A DNA stretch of 64,000 nt from Rahnella variigena (lineage in GTDB: Bacteria; Pseudomonadota; Gammaproteobacteria; Enterobacterales; Enterobacteriaceae), in NCBI RefSeq assembly GCF_003610915.1, contig NZ_NSDJ01000001.1, positions 3,720,001 through 3,784,000 of the forward strand. Direction: 5' to 3'. Numbering within the stretch: position 1 is the first letter of the stretch; every line of letters starts with the position of its first letter. Position numbers and translations under genes: made by a program. Shown here in pieces: positions 31,365 through 41,292 of this stretch. Below the pieces are notes generated by a model, which did not search any database, was not told where the DNA came from, and was given only the letters and a program-made list of their open reading frames with translations.

Positions 31365-32378
31365 ATGAATTTTCCTTTATTTCCCGATCAGCCGACCGCG
31401 CTGTGCCAGAACCGCATGCAGGTGTATTCCGTCACGCAGGAAACACCGGATGTCCGCACGCTGGCGCTGATAAATCACGATGTGTATCCGTATCGTCCTG
31501 GTCAGTTTGCGCTGGTCAATATTGGTCAGAGTGGCGACGTACAGCGCGCATATACGCTGTCTTCCACACCGGGTCAGAGCCGTTTTATTCAGCTGACGGT
31601 GCGCCGCATTGAAGGAGGCGCAGGTTCAGAGTGGCTGAATGAGCAGGTAAAACCCGGTGATTATCTGTGGTTGAGTGACGCGCAAGGGGAATTCACCTGC
31701 GACACGGAACAGCCCTTGCTATTACTGGCTGCAGGTTGCGGCGTAACGCCGGTGATGTCGATCACGCGCGATGTTCTGGCACATCATCCGGCGCAAAGCG
31801 TGCAGGTGTTTTACAGCGTGCGCAGCCCGCAGGACATTATCTTTGCCAGCGAATGGCAGCAGCTGGCGGCGCGCTATCCGCAACTGAATCTGACCCTTCT
31901 TGCTGAAAATGGTGCACTGCCGGGGCAAATCGCCGGGCGTCTGAGTCAGGATTTGCTGCAAAGCCGGGTGCCAGATATTCAGACACGACGCGTGATGATT
32001 TGTGGCCCCGCGCCCTATATGCAACTGGCGGGTGACTGGGCAAAAGAACTCGGTGTGGCGGCGGGCAACATCGTCAAAGAGCAATTTCAGGCGACTGAAA
32101 CCGTGGTATCTGCCGATCAGCAACTGACCCTGACCCGCCTGACGCCTTTGCAAAATTACCGCGTTCCGGTGGGAACGACATTGCTGGCTGCCATGGAACA
32201 GCACAATTTACCTGTCACCGCTGCCTGCCGTGCAGGCGTCTGCGGCAGTTGTAAAACCCGGATACTTTCCGGTGATTACCAGACTACCAGCCGCATGACG
32301 CTGACCGATGAAGAAGTCGCCCGGGGTTATGTGCTGGCCTGTAGCTGTCAGCTTCAGGGTGACGTCACCCTCGCCTGA
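31365..32378 (+). CDS. hcr: NADH oxidoreductase Hcr (Hcp reductase)
   Basis: Hcr passes electrons from NADH to Hcp. The 337-residue product has a ferredoxin-NADP reductase-type FAD domain (RAYTLSS at about residues 61-67), an NAD domain (LLLAAGCGVTPVMS and CGPAPYMQ), and a C-terminal plant-type [2Fe-2S] domain with CRAGVCGSCKTR and a final Cys in ACSCQ. The length is close to E. coli Hcr (322). The 6-nt spacing from hcp points to one operon. Confidence 0.96.
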   Translation: MNFPLFPDQPTALCQNRMQVYSVTQETPDVRTLALINHDVYPYRPGQFALVNIGQSGDVQRAYTLSSTPGQSRFIQLTVRRIEGGAGSEWLNEQVKPGDYLWLSDAQGEFTCDTEQPLLLLAAGCGVTPVMSITRDVLAHHPAQSVQVFYSVRSPQDIIFASEWQQLAARYPQLNLTLLAENGALPGQIAGRLSQDLLQSRVPDIQTRRVMICGPAPYMQLAGDWAKELGVAAGNIVKEQFQATETVVSADQQLTLTRLTPLQNYRVPVGTTLLAAMEQHNLPVTAACRAGVCGSCKTRILSGDYQTTSRMTLTDEEVARGYVLACSCQLQGDVTLA

Positions 32379-32393
32379 TCACACATTAACGCA

Positions 32394-32433
32394 CTGCCCG
32401 CACATGACTTTTTACAGTCTTCGCGGGCAGATT
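32394..32433 (+). terminator. Hairpin after hcr, possible terminator
   Basis: CTGCCCGC and GCGGGCAG form an eight-pair stem with a second inner stem GACT/AGTC. Only ATTT follows, so it may act as an mRNA 3' stabiliser or weak terminator. Confidence 0.45.
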
Positions 32434-32508
32434 TACAATTCTTCACCTCCCTCCTGCGCATATTTTTGTATGGTTTAAGGCTGAACATTCAAGGATGTAA
32501 TCAGTGGA

Positions 32509-32518
32509 CTATGCTTAA
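32509..32518 (+). promoter_or_regulatory. Candidate sigma-S -10 element of poxB
   Basis: CTATGCTTAA differs by one base from the sigma-S extended -10 form CTATACTTAA. poxB is sigma-S dependent in E. coli. A start near 32523 would place ERIC element 2 wholly inside the poxB leader. Confidence 0.45.
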
Positions 32519-32537
32519 TCCACTTATTTGAAAATTA

Positions 32538-32657
32538 GCCCTAAATCATTCGAGTTGGATCAAGGCGGCAACTGAGTGAATTCCCGGGAGCATACATAAG
32601 TATGTGACCGGGGTTCGTGAAAGCAGCCAACGCAGAGGCAGCTCGAAGGATGACGGG
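32538..32657. repeat. ERIC element 2 (poxB leader)
   Basis: About 120 bp with ERIC features: arms ATTCGAGTTGGATCAAGGCG and GCAGCCAACGCAGAGGCAGC, and a central palindrome around CATACATAAGTATG flanked by CCCGGG and CCGGGG. It ends 7 nt before the poxB ribosome site. The spurious 23-residue in-frame extension upstream of poxB is encoded by this element. Confidence 0.88.
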
Positions 32658-32672
32658 CGCACCGGAGGGACT

Positions 32673-34394
32673 ATGAAACAAAGCGTAGCAGCATACCTGG
32701 CGAAAACTCTTGAAGCAGCAGGCGTAAAAAGAATTTGGGGCGTCACCGGCGACTCCCTTAACGGACTCAGCGACAGCCTGAACCGCATGGGGACTATTGA
32801 ATGGCTGGGCACGCGCCATGAAGAAGTCGCCGCCTTTGCCGCCGGTGCCGAAGCGCAAATTACCGGTGAACTGGCGGTGTGCGCCGGTTCCTGCGGGCCC
32901 GGCAACCTGCATCTGATCAACGGCCTGTTCGACTGCCACCGTAATCACGTTCCGGTGGTGGCGATTGCCGCGCATATTCCGTCGAGCGAAATCGGCAGCG
33001 GCTATTTTCAGGAAACCCATCCGACAGAATTATTCCGCGAATGCAGCCACTACTGCGAGCTGATCAGTAATCCCGAACAGTTGCCGCAGGTGCTGGCGGT
33101 TGCCATGCGCAAAGCCATTCTCAACCGTGGCGTGTCCGTGATTGTGCTGCCAGGCGACGTGGCGCTTAAACCTGCGCCGGAAGACGCCAAAATCAGCTGG
33201 TATCCGCCGGTACTGCCTAAAGTCACACCACAGCCGACCGAACTGGAAAAGCTGGCCGAACTGCTGAACGGTTCGACGAACATTACGATGATGTGCGGCA
33301 GCGGTTGTGCGGGTGCGCATGACGAAGTGATTAAGCTGGCTGAAACCCTGAAAGCGCCTGTCGTCCATGCACTGCGCGGTAAAGAACATATCGAATGGGA
33401 CAATCCGTACAGCGTCGGGATGACCGGTCTGATCGGATTTTCTTCCGGTTACCACGCCATGCTCAATGCCGACACCCTGATCCTGCTCGGCACGCAATTC
33501 CCGTATCGGGCGTTTTATCCGACCGATGCCAAAATCATTCAGATTGATATCAATCCGGGCAGCATCGGCGCGCATTGTCACGTGGATATGGCGCTGGTCG
33601 GCGACATCAAATCTACCCTGACCGCCCTTCTGCCGCAGTTGCAGGTGAAGAACGAACGCAAATTCCTCGACAAAGCGCTGAAGCATTACGAAGAGGCACG
33701 TAAAGATCTCGACGGGCTGGCCACGCCGAACGACAAACAGGCTATTCACCCGCAATATCTGGCACAGCAGATCAGCCGCTTTGCTGCTGCCGATGCGATT
33801 TTCACCTGCGACGTCGGCACGCCGACCGTGTGGGCATGTCGTTATCTGCAAATGAACGGCCAGCGCCGTTTGCTCGGTTCCTTCAACCACGGCTCAATGG
33901 CGAACGCCATGCCTCAGGCGATTGGCGCGCAAGCCATCGACCGCTCACGTCAAGTCGTTGCACTGTGCGGTGACGGCGGTTTCGCGATGCTGATGGGGGA
34001 TTTCCTGACGCTGGCGCAGCAAAAGCTGCCGGTTAAAATCATCATCTTCAACAACAGCGTGCTGGGCTTTGTGGCAATGGAAATGAAGTCAGGCGGTTAC
34101 CTGACTGACGGTACCGAGCTGAAAAACCCGGATTTCGCCGCCATTGCCGAAGCCGCGGGCATCAAAGGGATCCGTGTCGAGAAAGCGTCTGATATCGACA
34201 CTGCTTTGCAGGATGCCTTCGCCTACGAAGGGCCGGTACTGATTGACGTGATCACCGCCACCGAAGAACTGGCAATGCCACCGCAGATTAAATTCGAGCA
34301 GGCAAAAGGTTTCAGCCTTTACATGCTGCGCGCAGTGATCAGCGGCCGCGGTGACGAAGTGGTCGATCTGGCAAAAACCAACTGGCTGCGATAA
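32673..34394 (+). CDS. poxB: Pyruvate dehydrogenase (ubiquinone) / pyruvate oxidase
   Basis: PoxB is a peripheral membrane ThDP- and FAD-dependent enzyme converting pyruvate to acetate and CO2 with electrons passed to ubiquinone. The product is 573 residues (E. coli 572). The ThDP motif starts at [11 protein letters not shown] and ends with NNSVLGFV. The N-terminal part has [18 protein letters not shown] with the conserved glutamate. The C-terminal [20 protein letters not shown] is the lipid-binding tail. The start is ATG 32673 after GGAGGG; the ATG at 32604 lies inside the ERIC element and is rejected. The order hcp-hcr-poxB-ltaE is as in E. coli. Confidence 0.97.
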   Translation: MKQSVAAYLAKTLEAAGVKRIWGVTGDSLNGLSDSLNRMGTIEWLGTRHEEVAAFAAGAEAQITGELAVCAGSCGPGNLHLINGLFDCHRNHVPVVAIAAHIPSSEIGSGYFQETHPTELFRECSHYCELISNPEQLPQVLAVAMRKAILNRGVSVIVLPGDVALKPAPEDAKISWYPPVLPKVTPQPTELEKLAELLNGSTNITMMCGSGCAGAHDEVIKLAETLKAPVVHALRGKEHIEWDNPYSVGMTGLIGFSSGYHAMLNADTLILLGTQFPYRAFYPTDAKIIQIDINPGSIGAHCHVDMALVGDIKSTLTALLPQLQVKNERKFLDKALKHYEEARKDLDGLATPNDKQAIHPQYLAQQISRFAAADAIFTCDVGTPTVWACRYLQMNGQRRLLGSFNHGSMANAMPQAIGAQAIDRSRQVVALCGDGGFAMLMGDFLTLAQQKLPVKIIIFNNSVLGFVAMEMKSGGYLTDGTELKNPDFAAIAEAAGIKGIRVEKASDIDTALQDAFAYEGPVLIDVITATEELAMPPQIKFEQAKGFSLYMLRAVISGRGDEVVDLAKTNWLR

Positions 34395-34440
34395 CCCCGA
34401 CAGGGCTATAGTGCATGATTAGACAAACTCTCATATGCAG

Positions 34441-34560
34441 CCCTAAATAGTCCGGATTGAAATAAGGCGACAAGTTTGCGAGTCCCCGGTCACTTAGATA
34501 ACTAAGTGACCGGGGTGAGTAAACGCAGTCAACGCATCAGCAATTCGAAGTATGACGGGC
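34441..34560. repeat. ERIC element 3 (poxB-ltaE intergenic)
   Basis: About 120 bp with the outer arms around ATAAGGCGACAAGTTTGCGA and AACGCAGTCAACGCATCAGC. The core is a near-perfect palindrome, CCCCGGTCACTTAG against CTAAGTGACCGGGG. It ends 10 nt before the ltaE ribosome site, closely resembling the placement of ERIC element 2. Confidence 0.88.
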
Positions 34561-34582
34561 ATTCACCCAGAAGGAAGCCACG

Positions 34583-35596
34583 TTGATCGACTTACGCAGT
34601 GATACCGTAACCCGCCCCAGTGAAGCTATGCGTCAGGCCATGGCCAGCGCTGAAGTCGGCGATGATGTCTACGGCGATGACCCAACGGTAAACGCTTTAC
34701 AGGACATGGCAGCAAAACTTTGTGGTAAAGAAGCCGCGCTGTTTTTACCGACCGGAACACAGGCCAATCTGGTGGCGTTACTGACGCATTGCCAGCGCGG
34801 CGAAGAATATATTGTCGGCCAGAAAGCCCACAACTATATGTATGAAGCAGGCGGCGCAGCGGTACTCGGCAGCATTCAGCCGCAGCCTCTGGACATGGAC
34901 GCCGACGGTTCTATTCCGCTGGATAAAGTTGCCGCAGCCATCAAACCCGACGATATCCATTTCGCGCGTACCCGCCTGCTGAGCCTGGAAAACACGCACA
35001 GCGGCAAAGTGCTTCCGCTGGATTATCTGCAAAAGGCCTACGCGTTCACCCGTGAAAAAGGACTGGCATTGCATATCGACGGCGCGCGCATTATGAATGC
35101 GGCCGTGGCGCAGAACGTTGAACTGCGAGAAATTACACAGTATTGCGACACGCTGACCATTTGCCTGTCGAAAGGTCTGGGTGCGCCGATTGGCTCTCTG
35201 CTGGTCGGCAGCACAGAGTATATCCAGCGAGCTAACCGCTGGCGCAAAATGACCGGCGGCGGTATGCGTCAGTCGGGCATTCTGGCGGCGGCGGCAATTT
35301 ATGCGCTGGAAAATAACGTCGCACGTCTGAAAGATGACCACGACAATGCGCAGTGGCTGGCAGAAGAACTGAGCAAAATCGGCGTTGAAATCGCAGAGCC
35401 CGGCGCGCAAACCAACGTGCTTTACATCAAACAAAGCGCGGAACTGGCTGCTAAAATGGGCCCGTGGATGCGCGAGCGCGGCGTGATCATCAGCGCAGGT
35501 CCTGTGACCCGCGTGCTGACGCACATCAATATCAGCCGTGAAGACCTGCATAAAGTGGTCGCGTTGTGGCAGGAATTCCTGCACCAGCACGCCTGA
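34583..35596 (+). CDS. ltaE: Low-specificity L-threonine aldolase
   Basis: LtaE is a PLP enzyme that splits L-threonine and L-allo-threonine to glycine and acetaldehyde. The 337-residue product starts at a TTG (34583) preceded by AAGGAAG. This start gives the family N-terminus IDLRSDTVTRPS. The PLP lysine is Lys197 in ICLSKGLGAPIGS. Other conserved segments are GDDVYGDDPTVNALQ and KMTGGGMRQSGILAAA. It is close to E. coli LtaE in length (333). Confidence 0.96.
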   Translation: MIDLRSDTVTRPSEAMRQAMASAEVGDDVYGDDPTVNALQDMAAKLCGKEAALFLPTGTQANLVALLTHCQRGEEYIVGQKAHNYMYEAGGAAVLGSIQPQPLDMDADGSIPLDKVAAAIKPDDIHFARTRLLSLENTHSGKVLPLDYLQKAYAFTREKGLALHIDGARIMNAAVAQNVELREITQYCDTLTICLSKGLGAPIGSLLVGSTEYIQRANRWRKMTGGGMRQSGILAAAAIYALENNVARLKDDHDNAQWLAEELSKIGVEIAEPGAQTNVLYIKQSAELAAKMGPWMRERGVIISAGPVTRVLTHINISREDLHKVVALWQEFLHQHA

Positions 35597-35674
35597 TAGT
35601 CCGTTATGTCTGCGGCAGTAACCTGCGGGTTACCGCCGTACTTTCTGAATTCTCTCCCTACACTGACTGAGCAA

Positions 35675-37135
35675 ATGGAAATGCCAATCTCGACACAAAC
35701 TGGCCGGGTCGTCATTCTCGGTGCCAGCGGATATATAGGACAACACCTTACCGCCCACCTGAGCAGGAATGGTTTTCAGGTGACGGCAGCCGCACGCCGG
35801 ATAGAGTGGCTGCAACAGCAAAAATGGCCGCATGTGCGCTGCTGTTTTGCTGATGTTTATCAGAGTAAAACACTGGCCGCTGCCTTTGAAGGCGCTGACG
35901 TGCTGGTGTATCTGGTTCACGCCATGACGGAAGATGATGACCTGCTGGAGAAAGAGCGGCAGGCCGCGCAGCATACCCTCCTGGCACTGAAAGACTCTCA
36001 GATAAAGCACATCGTTTATCTCGGTTCGATGCAGCCTGAAGACAATCACTCCCCGCATTTACAGGCCAGAAAACTGACCGGTGATTTGCTGCGCATGAGC
36101 AATATTCCGGTGACCGAACTGCGCACCGGCATTGTCATTGGCGCGGGTTCAGCGGCGTTCGAAGTGATGCGGGACATGGTCTATAACCTGCCGGTGCTGA
36201 CGCCGCCGCGCTGGGTGCGTTCAAAATCCTCACCGGTTGCGCTGGAAAATCTGCTCAATTATTTACAGGGCCTGGTGACATTACCGGCCACCGGGAACCG
36301 TATTCTGGAAGCCGCCGGGCCGGAGTACATCAGCTATCAGACGTTGTTTGAACGCTTTATCGCCATGAGCGGAAAACGCCGCTGGCTGATCCCCATTCCC
36401 CTGCCGACTTCTTTAGTTTCAGTGTATTTTCTTAGTCTGATCACGTCTGTTCCGACGTCGCTCGCAAAGGCACTTATCCAGGGGCTGAACCATGATTTGC
36501 CCGCCGACAGCGCAGAATTGCAACGATTGATTCCACAGGATCTTATCTCAATCGATGACGCGATCTGCAGCACACTTGAGCAGGAACAAAAGCAGGTGAT
36601 GGATTCACCGGACTGGGGATATGATCCGGATGCCCGTGCGCGCTGGCGTCCCGGTTACGGTTATTACCCGAAGCAAGCCGGTTTCACGCTGGAAACGTCC
36701 GCCTCAAAAGCCTCGCTTTGGAAAGTCGTGCAGCAACTTGGTGGTCAGGAAGGCTATTTTTATGCCAACGGATTATGGAAAACCCGCGCGCGCATGGACG
36801 ATTTACTCGGCGGCGGTGTGAAATACGGTCGTCCGGATCGGGATTTCCTGAAAATTGGCGATAAAATTGATGGCTGGAAAGTGATCGGTCTGAAACCTCA
36901 GCGCGAACTGGCGTTGCTGTTCGGCATGAAAGCGCCGGGTTTGGGGCGTCTGACCTTCACCATCACCGATAACGGTGAAAGCCGCAGTCTGGATGTTCGT
37001 GCGTGGTGGCACCCTGCAGGATTCAGCGGTCTGCTGTACTGGTTCAGTATGATGCCCGCTCATCAGTTTATTTTTCGTGGCATGGCAAAGCGTATCGCCA
37101 GCCTGGCCCGTCAGAAAGATCGTTGCGGACGCTAA
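35675..37135 (+). CDS. ybjT: NAD(P)-binding SDR-type protein YbjT with DUF2867 domain
   Basis: The product (486 residues from this start) matches E. coli YbjT (476). An N-terminal Rossmann domain carries GASGYIGQH, followed by a middle region typical of atypical short-chain dehydrogenases. A C-terminal DUF2867 domain ends in FIFRGMAKRIASLARQ with one hydrophobic segment near GLLYWFSMMPAH. Its function is unknown. The start is uncertain: ATG 35675 or 35681 gives the family N-terminus, while the frame extends to ATG 35606. None has a strong ribosome site. It follows ltaE closely and is followed by ybjS, as in E. coli. Confidence 0.88.
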   Translation: MEMPISTQTGRVVILGASGYIGQHLTAHLSRNGFQVTAAARRIEWLQQQKWPHVRCCFADVYQSKTLAAAFEGADVLVYLVHAMTEDDDLLEKERQAAQHTLLALKDSQIKHIVYLGSMQPEDNHSPHLQARKLTGDLLRMSNIPVTELRTGIVIGAGSAAFEVMRDMVYNLPVLTPPRWVRSKSSPVALENLLNYLQGLVTLPATGNRILEAAGPEYISYQTLFERFIAMSGKRRWLIPIPLPTSLVSVYFLSLITSVPTSLAKALIQGLNHDLPADSAELQRLIPQDLISIDDAICSTLEQEQKQVMDSPDWGYDPDARARWRPGYGYYPKQAGFTLETSASKASLWKVVQQLGGQEGYFYANGLWKTRARMDDLLGGGVKYGRPDRDFLKIGDKIDGWKVIGLKPQRELALLFGMKAPGLGRLTFTITDNGESRSLDVRAWWHPAGFSGLLYWFSMMPAHQFIFRGMAKRIASLARQKDRCGR

Positions 37136-37291
37136 AGGGGGTTAATTAATCCGCTTTCGCACACAGCTTGCACCCTTTCTCATTGCAACCCGCACAATTT
37201 CACGAAAGAATGGCACCCTTATTGCTCAGGGGTGCCAGAACTCCGACGCAGCAGACATTTTTTCTCTATTTCTGAAGGCATTGGCCTGTAT

Positions 37292-38326
37292 ATGAAGGTT
37301 TTGGTTACCGGCGCGAGCAGCGGTTTAGGGCGTAACGCCGTCGAGTTTCTGCGAAATAAAGGCATTAAAGTCAGAGCGACAGGCCGTAATGCCGCTATGG
37401 GCTCACTTTTGCAGAAAATGGGCGCAGAATTTATTCATGCCGATCTCACCACGCTTATCTCTTCGCAGGCGAAAGCGCTGCTGGCCGATATCGATACCGT
37501 CTGGCACTGTTCGGGGCTGATGTCGCCCTGGGGCAGCGAACAGGAATTCGAACTGGCGAATGTGCGCGCGACGCGACGCCTGGGCGAGTGGTCTGCGGCA
37601 TATGGCGTGGAAAACTTCGTCCATATTTCATCGCCGGCCATCTATTTCGATTTCCATCATCATCGGGACATTCAGGAAGACTTCCGTCCGCACCGTTTTG
37701 CCAACTCTTTTGCGCGCAGTAAAGCCGCCGGTGAGCAGGTGATCCACACGCTGGCGATGTCTAACCCGCAAACCCATTTCACTATTTTGCGACCGCAGGG
37801 GATTTTTGGCCCGCACGATAACGTGCTGTTGCCGCGCCTGATGCAAATGCTGAAATATGGCGGAACGCTGATGCTGCCGCGCGGCGGTGAAGCGCTGGTA
37901 GACATGACGTATGTTGAAAACGCCGTCCATGCGATGTGGCTGGCCACCCAAACACAAGCCACAGAATCAGGCCGCGCATTCAATATCACCAATCAGCAAC
38001 CCCGCCCGCTGCATACGCTGGTCAAGCAGCTGATGGAAAATCTGGATATCAAATACCGCATCCGCTCAGTGCCGTATCCGCTGCTGGATATGATGGCGCG
38101 AGGCATGGAGCGCATCAGCAAAAGCTCCCACAAAGAACCGGTGCTGACACATTACAGCGTGGCAAAACTGAATTTTGACCTGACGCTGGATACCCAACGC
38201 GCGCAGAAAGAACTCGGCTACGTGCCGGTGATTTCTCTCGATCAGGGGATTATCCGCACCGCCGACTGGCTGCGCGATCACGGTAAACTTCAGGGACTGC
38301 ACGGTATCGGACCAAAACGAGACTGA
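37292..38326 (+). CDS. ybjS: NAD-dependent epimerase/dehydratase family protein YbjS
   Basis: The 344-residue protein matches YbjS (337 in E. coli), an extended short-chain dehydrogenase. The NAD motif GASSGLG lies at residues 7-13, and the family includes the [19 protein letters not shown] and [11 protein letters not shown] segments. The catalytic pattern of this family is atypical, and no substrate is established. The start is ATG 37292; the frame extends to 37232 without support. It converges with amiD. Confidence 0.9.
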   Translation: MKVLVTGASSGLGRNAVEFLRNKGIKVRATGRNAAMGSLLQKMGAEFIHADLTTLISSQAKALLADIDTVWHCSGLMSPWGSEQEFELANVRATRRLGEWSAAYGVENFVHISSPAIYFDFHHHRDIQEDFRPHRFANSFARSKAAGEQVIHTLAMSNPQTHFTILRPQGIFGPHDNVLLPRLMQMLKYGGTLMLPRGGEALVDMTYVENAVHAMWLATQTQATESGRAFNITNQQPRPLHTLVKQLMENLDIKYRIRSVPYPLLDMMARGMERISKSSHKEPVLTHYSVAKLNFDLTLDTQRAQKELGYVPVISLDQGIIRTADWLRDHGKLQGLHGIGPKRD

Positions 38327-38337
38327 CAAAAGTGCGA

Positions 38338-38354
38338 CTGACCGCAATGGTCAG
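38338..38354. terminator. Hairpin between convergent ybjS and amiD
   Basis: CTGACC-GCAAT-GGTCAG lies in the 37-bp gap between the two stop codons. On the minus strand it is followed by TCGCACTTTTG, so it may act as a weak amiD terminator. Confidence 0.35.
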
Positions 38355-38363
38355 CCGCGCTGA

Positions 38364-39212
38364 TCAGCTATTGGGATCCGGAAACTGCTGCAACAATGCC
38401 TGCGCAATGGCTTCGGTCTGAGCATCCGCATTCCCGCGATAATCACTCTGCCTGAAATGCATCTGGAACGCTGCAATCACCCGCTTTTGTTGCTGCGGTG
38501 TCATATTATCGTCCACTGTATATCCGTACGCTTTCAGCAAGGCCAGTAAATGCGCCTGATCCACCAGCTGTTGCGGATTACGCCCCGCCAGATACTGTTT
38601 CACAAGATCCGCATCCGGCCAGACACCCACGCCGCGTTTCGCCATTTCCTGCCACGGAAATAATGGCCCGGGATCGTCCTTGCGCTGCGGCGCAATATCA
38701 CTGTGTCCCACCACATTGCGTGGCTCAATCTGATAGCGCGCGATAATCTCTTTGCTCAGATTTGCCAGCAAATCGATTTGCGCAGGCGGGAACGGATAGA
38801 ACTTTTTGCCGAGCAAATAATGGCTGTAGCCTTTATTTTCCAGCTCGATGCCCACCGACGTATCGTTCAGATTGGTGCGCCCGCGCCAGCCACTGGCACC
38901 CGCGTGCCAGGCACGCATGTTTTCCGGTACCAGTTGCCACGCCACGGGTTTACCATCTTCCAGCGGCGGTTTTGCCGGAATAAGATAATGCGCGCTGACG
39001 TGCTCATCGGTTAGCGTATTTAATGCGTTGTGGAAATCTTCAGCAGTGTAATGGATGACCAGAAAGCGGATCCGCTGATCCGCACCCTGGGCCTGCCGCG
39101 TTGTTTCCAGCCGGAACGGTGCATCGTCCGGCTGTTGGCTGGCGTGCTGACAACCGGCCAGCATCAGTAAAGCGGCGGTTAACAGACCACGCCTGATACA
39201 CTGGCCGATCAT
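38364..39212 (-). CDS. amiD: N-acetylmuramoyl-L-alanine amidase AmiD (lipoprotein)
   Basis: AmiD is an outer-membrane lipoprotein zinc amidase that cleaves the lactyl-peptide bond of peptidoglycan and anhydro-muropeptides. The 282-residue product has a lipobox LAGC with Cys21. The amidase_2 fold shows zinc ligands His54 (VIHYTAEDF), His170 ([16 protein letters not shown]) and an Asp in the DDPG segment. A catalytic glutamate lies in [10 protein letters not shown]. The C-terminal ~80 residues form a peptidoglycan-binding-type domain. The start codon overlaps the ybjQ stop (ATGA). Confidence 0.95.
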   Translation of the reverse strand: MIGQCIRRGLLTAALLMLAGCQHASQQPDDAPFRLETTRQAQGADQRIRFLVIHYTAEDFHNALNTLTDEHVSAHYLIPAKPPLEDGKPVAWQLVPENMRAWHAGASGWRGRTNLNDTSVGIELENKGYSHYLLGKKFYPFPPAQIDLLANLSKEIIARYQIEPRNVVGHSDIAPQRKDDPGPLFPWQEMAKRGVGVWPDADLVKQYLAGRNPQQLVDQAHLLALLKAYGYTVDDNMTPQQQKRVIAAFQMHFRQSDYRGNADAQTEAIAQALLQQFPDPNS

Positions 39213-39535
39213 TTACGATGCACAATGACAGCCGTACCGGAGACGCTCACCATCAGCATGCTGCTGTCTTTGCCCACGGTTTCATAATCGATATCAATAC
39301 CGACAACGGCATTCGCGCCACGTTCTTTCGCCTGCTCTTCCAGTTCACGGAAGGCAATTTCACGCGCCTTGCGCAGCTCTTTTTCATACGCGCCTGAGCG
39401 CCCGCCGACGATATCGCGCACACCGGCAAAGAAATCACGGAAAATATTTGCGCCTAAAATCGCTTCGCCTGTCACCACGCCACAATATTCAGCGATAGTG
39501 AAACCTTCGAGGGTCGGAGTGGTTGAAACTTGCAT
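39209..39535 (-). CDS. ybjQ: YbjQ family protein (UPF0145)
   Basis: The 108-residue protein matches YbjQ almost along its length (E. coli 107). The segment [20 protein letters not shown] and the tail [14 protein letters not shown] are diagnostic. The family forms pentamer-type structures resembling heavy-metal-binding proteins, but its function is not known. It is upstream of amiD with a 4-nt overlap and divergent from ybjP. Confidence 0.93.
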   Translation of the reverse strand: MQVSTTPTLEGFTIAEYCGVVTGEAILGANIFRDFFAGVRDIVGGRSGAYEKELRKAREIAFRELEEQAKERGANAVVGIDIDYETVGKDSSMLMVSVSGTAVIVHRK

Positions 39536-39724
39536 GAGTATTCCTTATCAGTTGTCGTCCAAAGCCTGGCAATCATTTCATTTACAGCATAAACCATGCG
39601 TGCGGGATCGAGGTATCAGCCGGTGACTGATTTTCTCTTCGCCATGCATTAAGCCAAATCGGTTTTATACTGTATGGTAAAGAAAGTCATGGTGAAAATG
39701 TTCAATCTTTCAGTAAGGAATACG

Positions 39725-40306
39725 ATGAAAAAGAAAACTCTTGTCGCCGCAATCCCGTTGGTGTTCATGTTAAATGCCTGCACCACGGTCGAACCTGCAT
39801 ACAAGGACATTGGCAGCCGTACCGCGCCGTGTGTCGACGGCGGCCCGGACAGCGTGGCTCAGCAATTCTATGATTTCCGCATTAAGCAAGGCGGCAGCGG
39901 CTTACCAAACTCCAGCCAGCTTGCCGCTTACCGGCCTTACCTGAGTACGGCGTTGTATAATGCGTTACTCAAAGCGCAATCCCAGCCTAAAGTCGATCTC
40001 GCCGCCACACCGAATGAAAAAACCGGTAACGGCGCAGTCGACGGCGATATCTTCTCCAGCCTGTTTGATGGCCCGACGTCCGCTTCCGTGGACAGCGCCT
40101 CAACTATTCCAAACACTGACGCCCGCAACATTCCTCTGCGCGTGACCTTCACACATGAGAAGGACAAAGGCGCATCCACCAGCTGGAAAGATGAAGTGTT
40201 AATGGTACGCGAAGGCAAATGCTGGACCGTCGATGATGTCCGCTACATGGCGAATCTTGATTTTGCTTCCAGCGGAACATTACGCCAGGTTTTAGAACAT
40301 CAGTAA
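39725..40306 (+). CDS. ybjP: Lipoprotein YbjP (DUF3828)
   Basis: The 193-residue product is a predicted lipoprotein with signal KKKTLVAAIPLVFMLNAC and the lipobox cysteine at residue 19. The mature part shares TTVEPAYKDIGSRTAPC, GGPDSVAQQFYDFR, ASTIPNTDARNIPLRV and CWTVDDVRYM with E. coli YbjP (171). It is about 20 residues longer, mostly in the middle. The function is unknown. The start is ATG 39725 with TAAGGA upstream; an ATG at 39674 would push the signal peptide inward and is rejected. Confidence 0.88.
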   Translation: MKKKTLVAAIPLVFMLNACTTVEPAYKDIGSRTAPCVDGGPDSVAQQFYDFRIKQGGSGLPNSSQLAAYRPYLSTALYNALLKAQSQPKVDLAATPNEKTGNGAVDGDIFSSLFDGPTSASVDSASTIPNTDARNIPLRVTFTHEKDKGASTSWKDEVLMVREGKCWTVDDVRYMANLDFASSGTLRQVLEHQ

Positions 40307-40340
40307 TCGCTCTGCTTTCTAAAAATACCTCGTGAAAAAG

Positions 40341-40373
40341 GTTGGTCAGTGATGAATAACGTCATTGACCAAC
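40341..40373. other. Strong hairpin between ybjP and artP
   Basis: GTTGGTCAGTGA and TCATTGACCAAC form a 12-pair stem (one G-T) with loop TGAATAACG, 35 nt after the ybjP stop. No T-run follows on either strand. It could be a Rho-dependent stop or mRNA 3' stabiliser. Confidence 0.5.
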
Positions 40374-40516
40374 ACCCCCGTCACAGATAGTTAACAATAT
40401 GTTGTGCTAGACTTTAGCCTTCCTGCGGCAACACATAATTTTTAAGCCGCGATCGTTGCATAACTATGCTGTGGAAGTTACCATCTGCGGCATCAATGGC
40501 TATTCACTATTTGCGC

Positions 40517-41245
40517 ATGAGTATTCAACTTAATAGCATCAACTGCTTCTACGGCGTGCATCAGGCGCTTTTTGACATTCAGCTTAACTGCCCCGCCGGT
40601 GAGACTTTGGTTTTACTCGGACCCAGTGGCGCAGGTAAAAGCTCCCTGTTACGTGTTCTGAACCTGCTGGAAATGCCGCGTTCAGGGACGTTGCAAATCG
40701 CCGGTAATACCTTCGATTTCACCCGTAAACCGGACGAGAAAGCCGTTCGCGAACTGCGTCAGAATGTCGGAATGGTCTTCCAGCAATACAATCTGTGGCC
40801 GCACCGCACCGTGCTCGACAACTTACTGGAAGCCCCGATGCGTGTTCTGGGTCTGACCAAAGATGTCGCGATGCAACGCGCCGGGAAATTGCTGACCCGT
40901 CTGCGTCTGACCGATTACGCGGATCGTTTTCCGCTGCACCTTTCCGGTGGCCAGCAACAGCGTGTGGCGATTGCCCGTGCGCTGATGATGGAGCCTCAGG
41001 TTCTGCTGTTTGATGAACCGACGGCGGCGCTGGATCCGGAAATCACCGCTCAGATCGTCAGCATCATCCGCGAACTGGCCGGTACCGGCATTACCCAGGT
41101 TATCGTGACCCATGAGGTTGAAGTGGCGCGTAAAACCGCCAGCCGCGTGGTGTACATGGAAAATGGCCGCATCGTCGAACAGGGTGATGCCTCCATTTTC
41201 GCCCAGCCGCAAACCAAAGAGTTTGCCAGCTATCTTTCCCATTAA
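40517..41245 (+). CDS. artP: Arginine ABC transporter ATP-binding protein ArtP
   Basis: ArtP is the ATPase of the ArtPIQM/ArtJ arginine importer. The 242-residue product equals E. coli ArtP. Walker A is GPSGAGKSS, the signature [15 protein letters not shown], and Walker [13 protein letters not shown]. The start at ATG 40517 gives the family N-terminus [12 protein letters not shown]; upstream in-frame ATGs lack family support. The ribosome site is weak. I did not find a clear ARG box upstream. It is the first gene of artP-artI-artQ-artM. Confidence 0.96.
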   Translation: MSIQLNSINCFYGVHQALFDIQLNCPAGETLVLLGPSGAGKSSLLRVLNLLEMPRSGTLQIAGNTFDFTRKPDEKAVRELRQNVGMVFQQYNLWPHRTVLDNLLEAPMRVLGLTKDVAMQRAGKLLTRLRLTDYADRFPLHLSGGQQQRVAIARALMMEPQVLLFDEPTAALDPEITAQIVSIIRELAGTGITQVIVTHEVEVARKTASRVVYMENGRIVEQGDASIFAQPQTKEFASYLSH

Positions 41246-41292
41246 CTGTATTTTCACCAATACATTGATTGATGTTTTCTACGGAGTTAGCG

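Noticed and set aside
32604..32672. Longer poxB N-terminus from an upstream ATG
   Set aside because: The added 23 residues are encoded by the ERIC element, and the downstream ATG has a strong GGAGGG site and the family N-terminus.
40380..40516. Possible ARG box before artP (TGCATAACTATGC)
   Set aside because: The arms do not fit the TGAAT-W4-ATTCA spacing and there is no second box at 21 bp.
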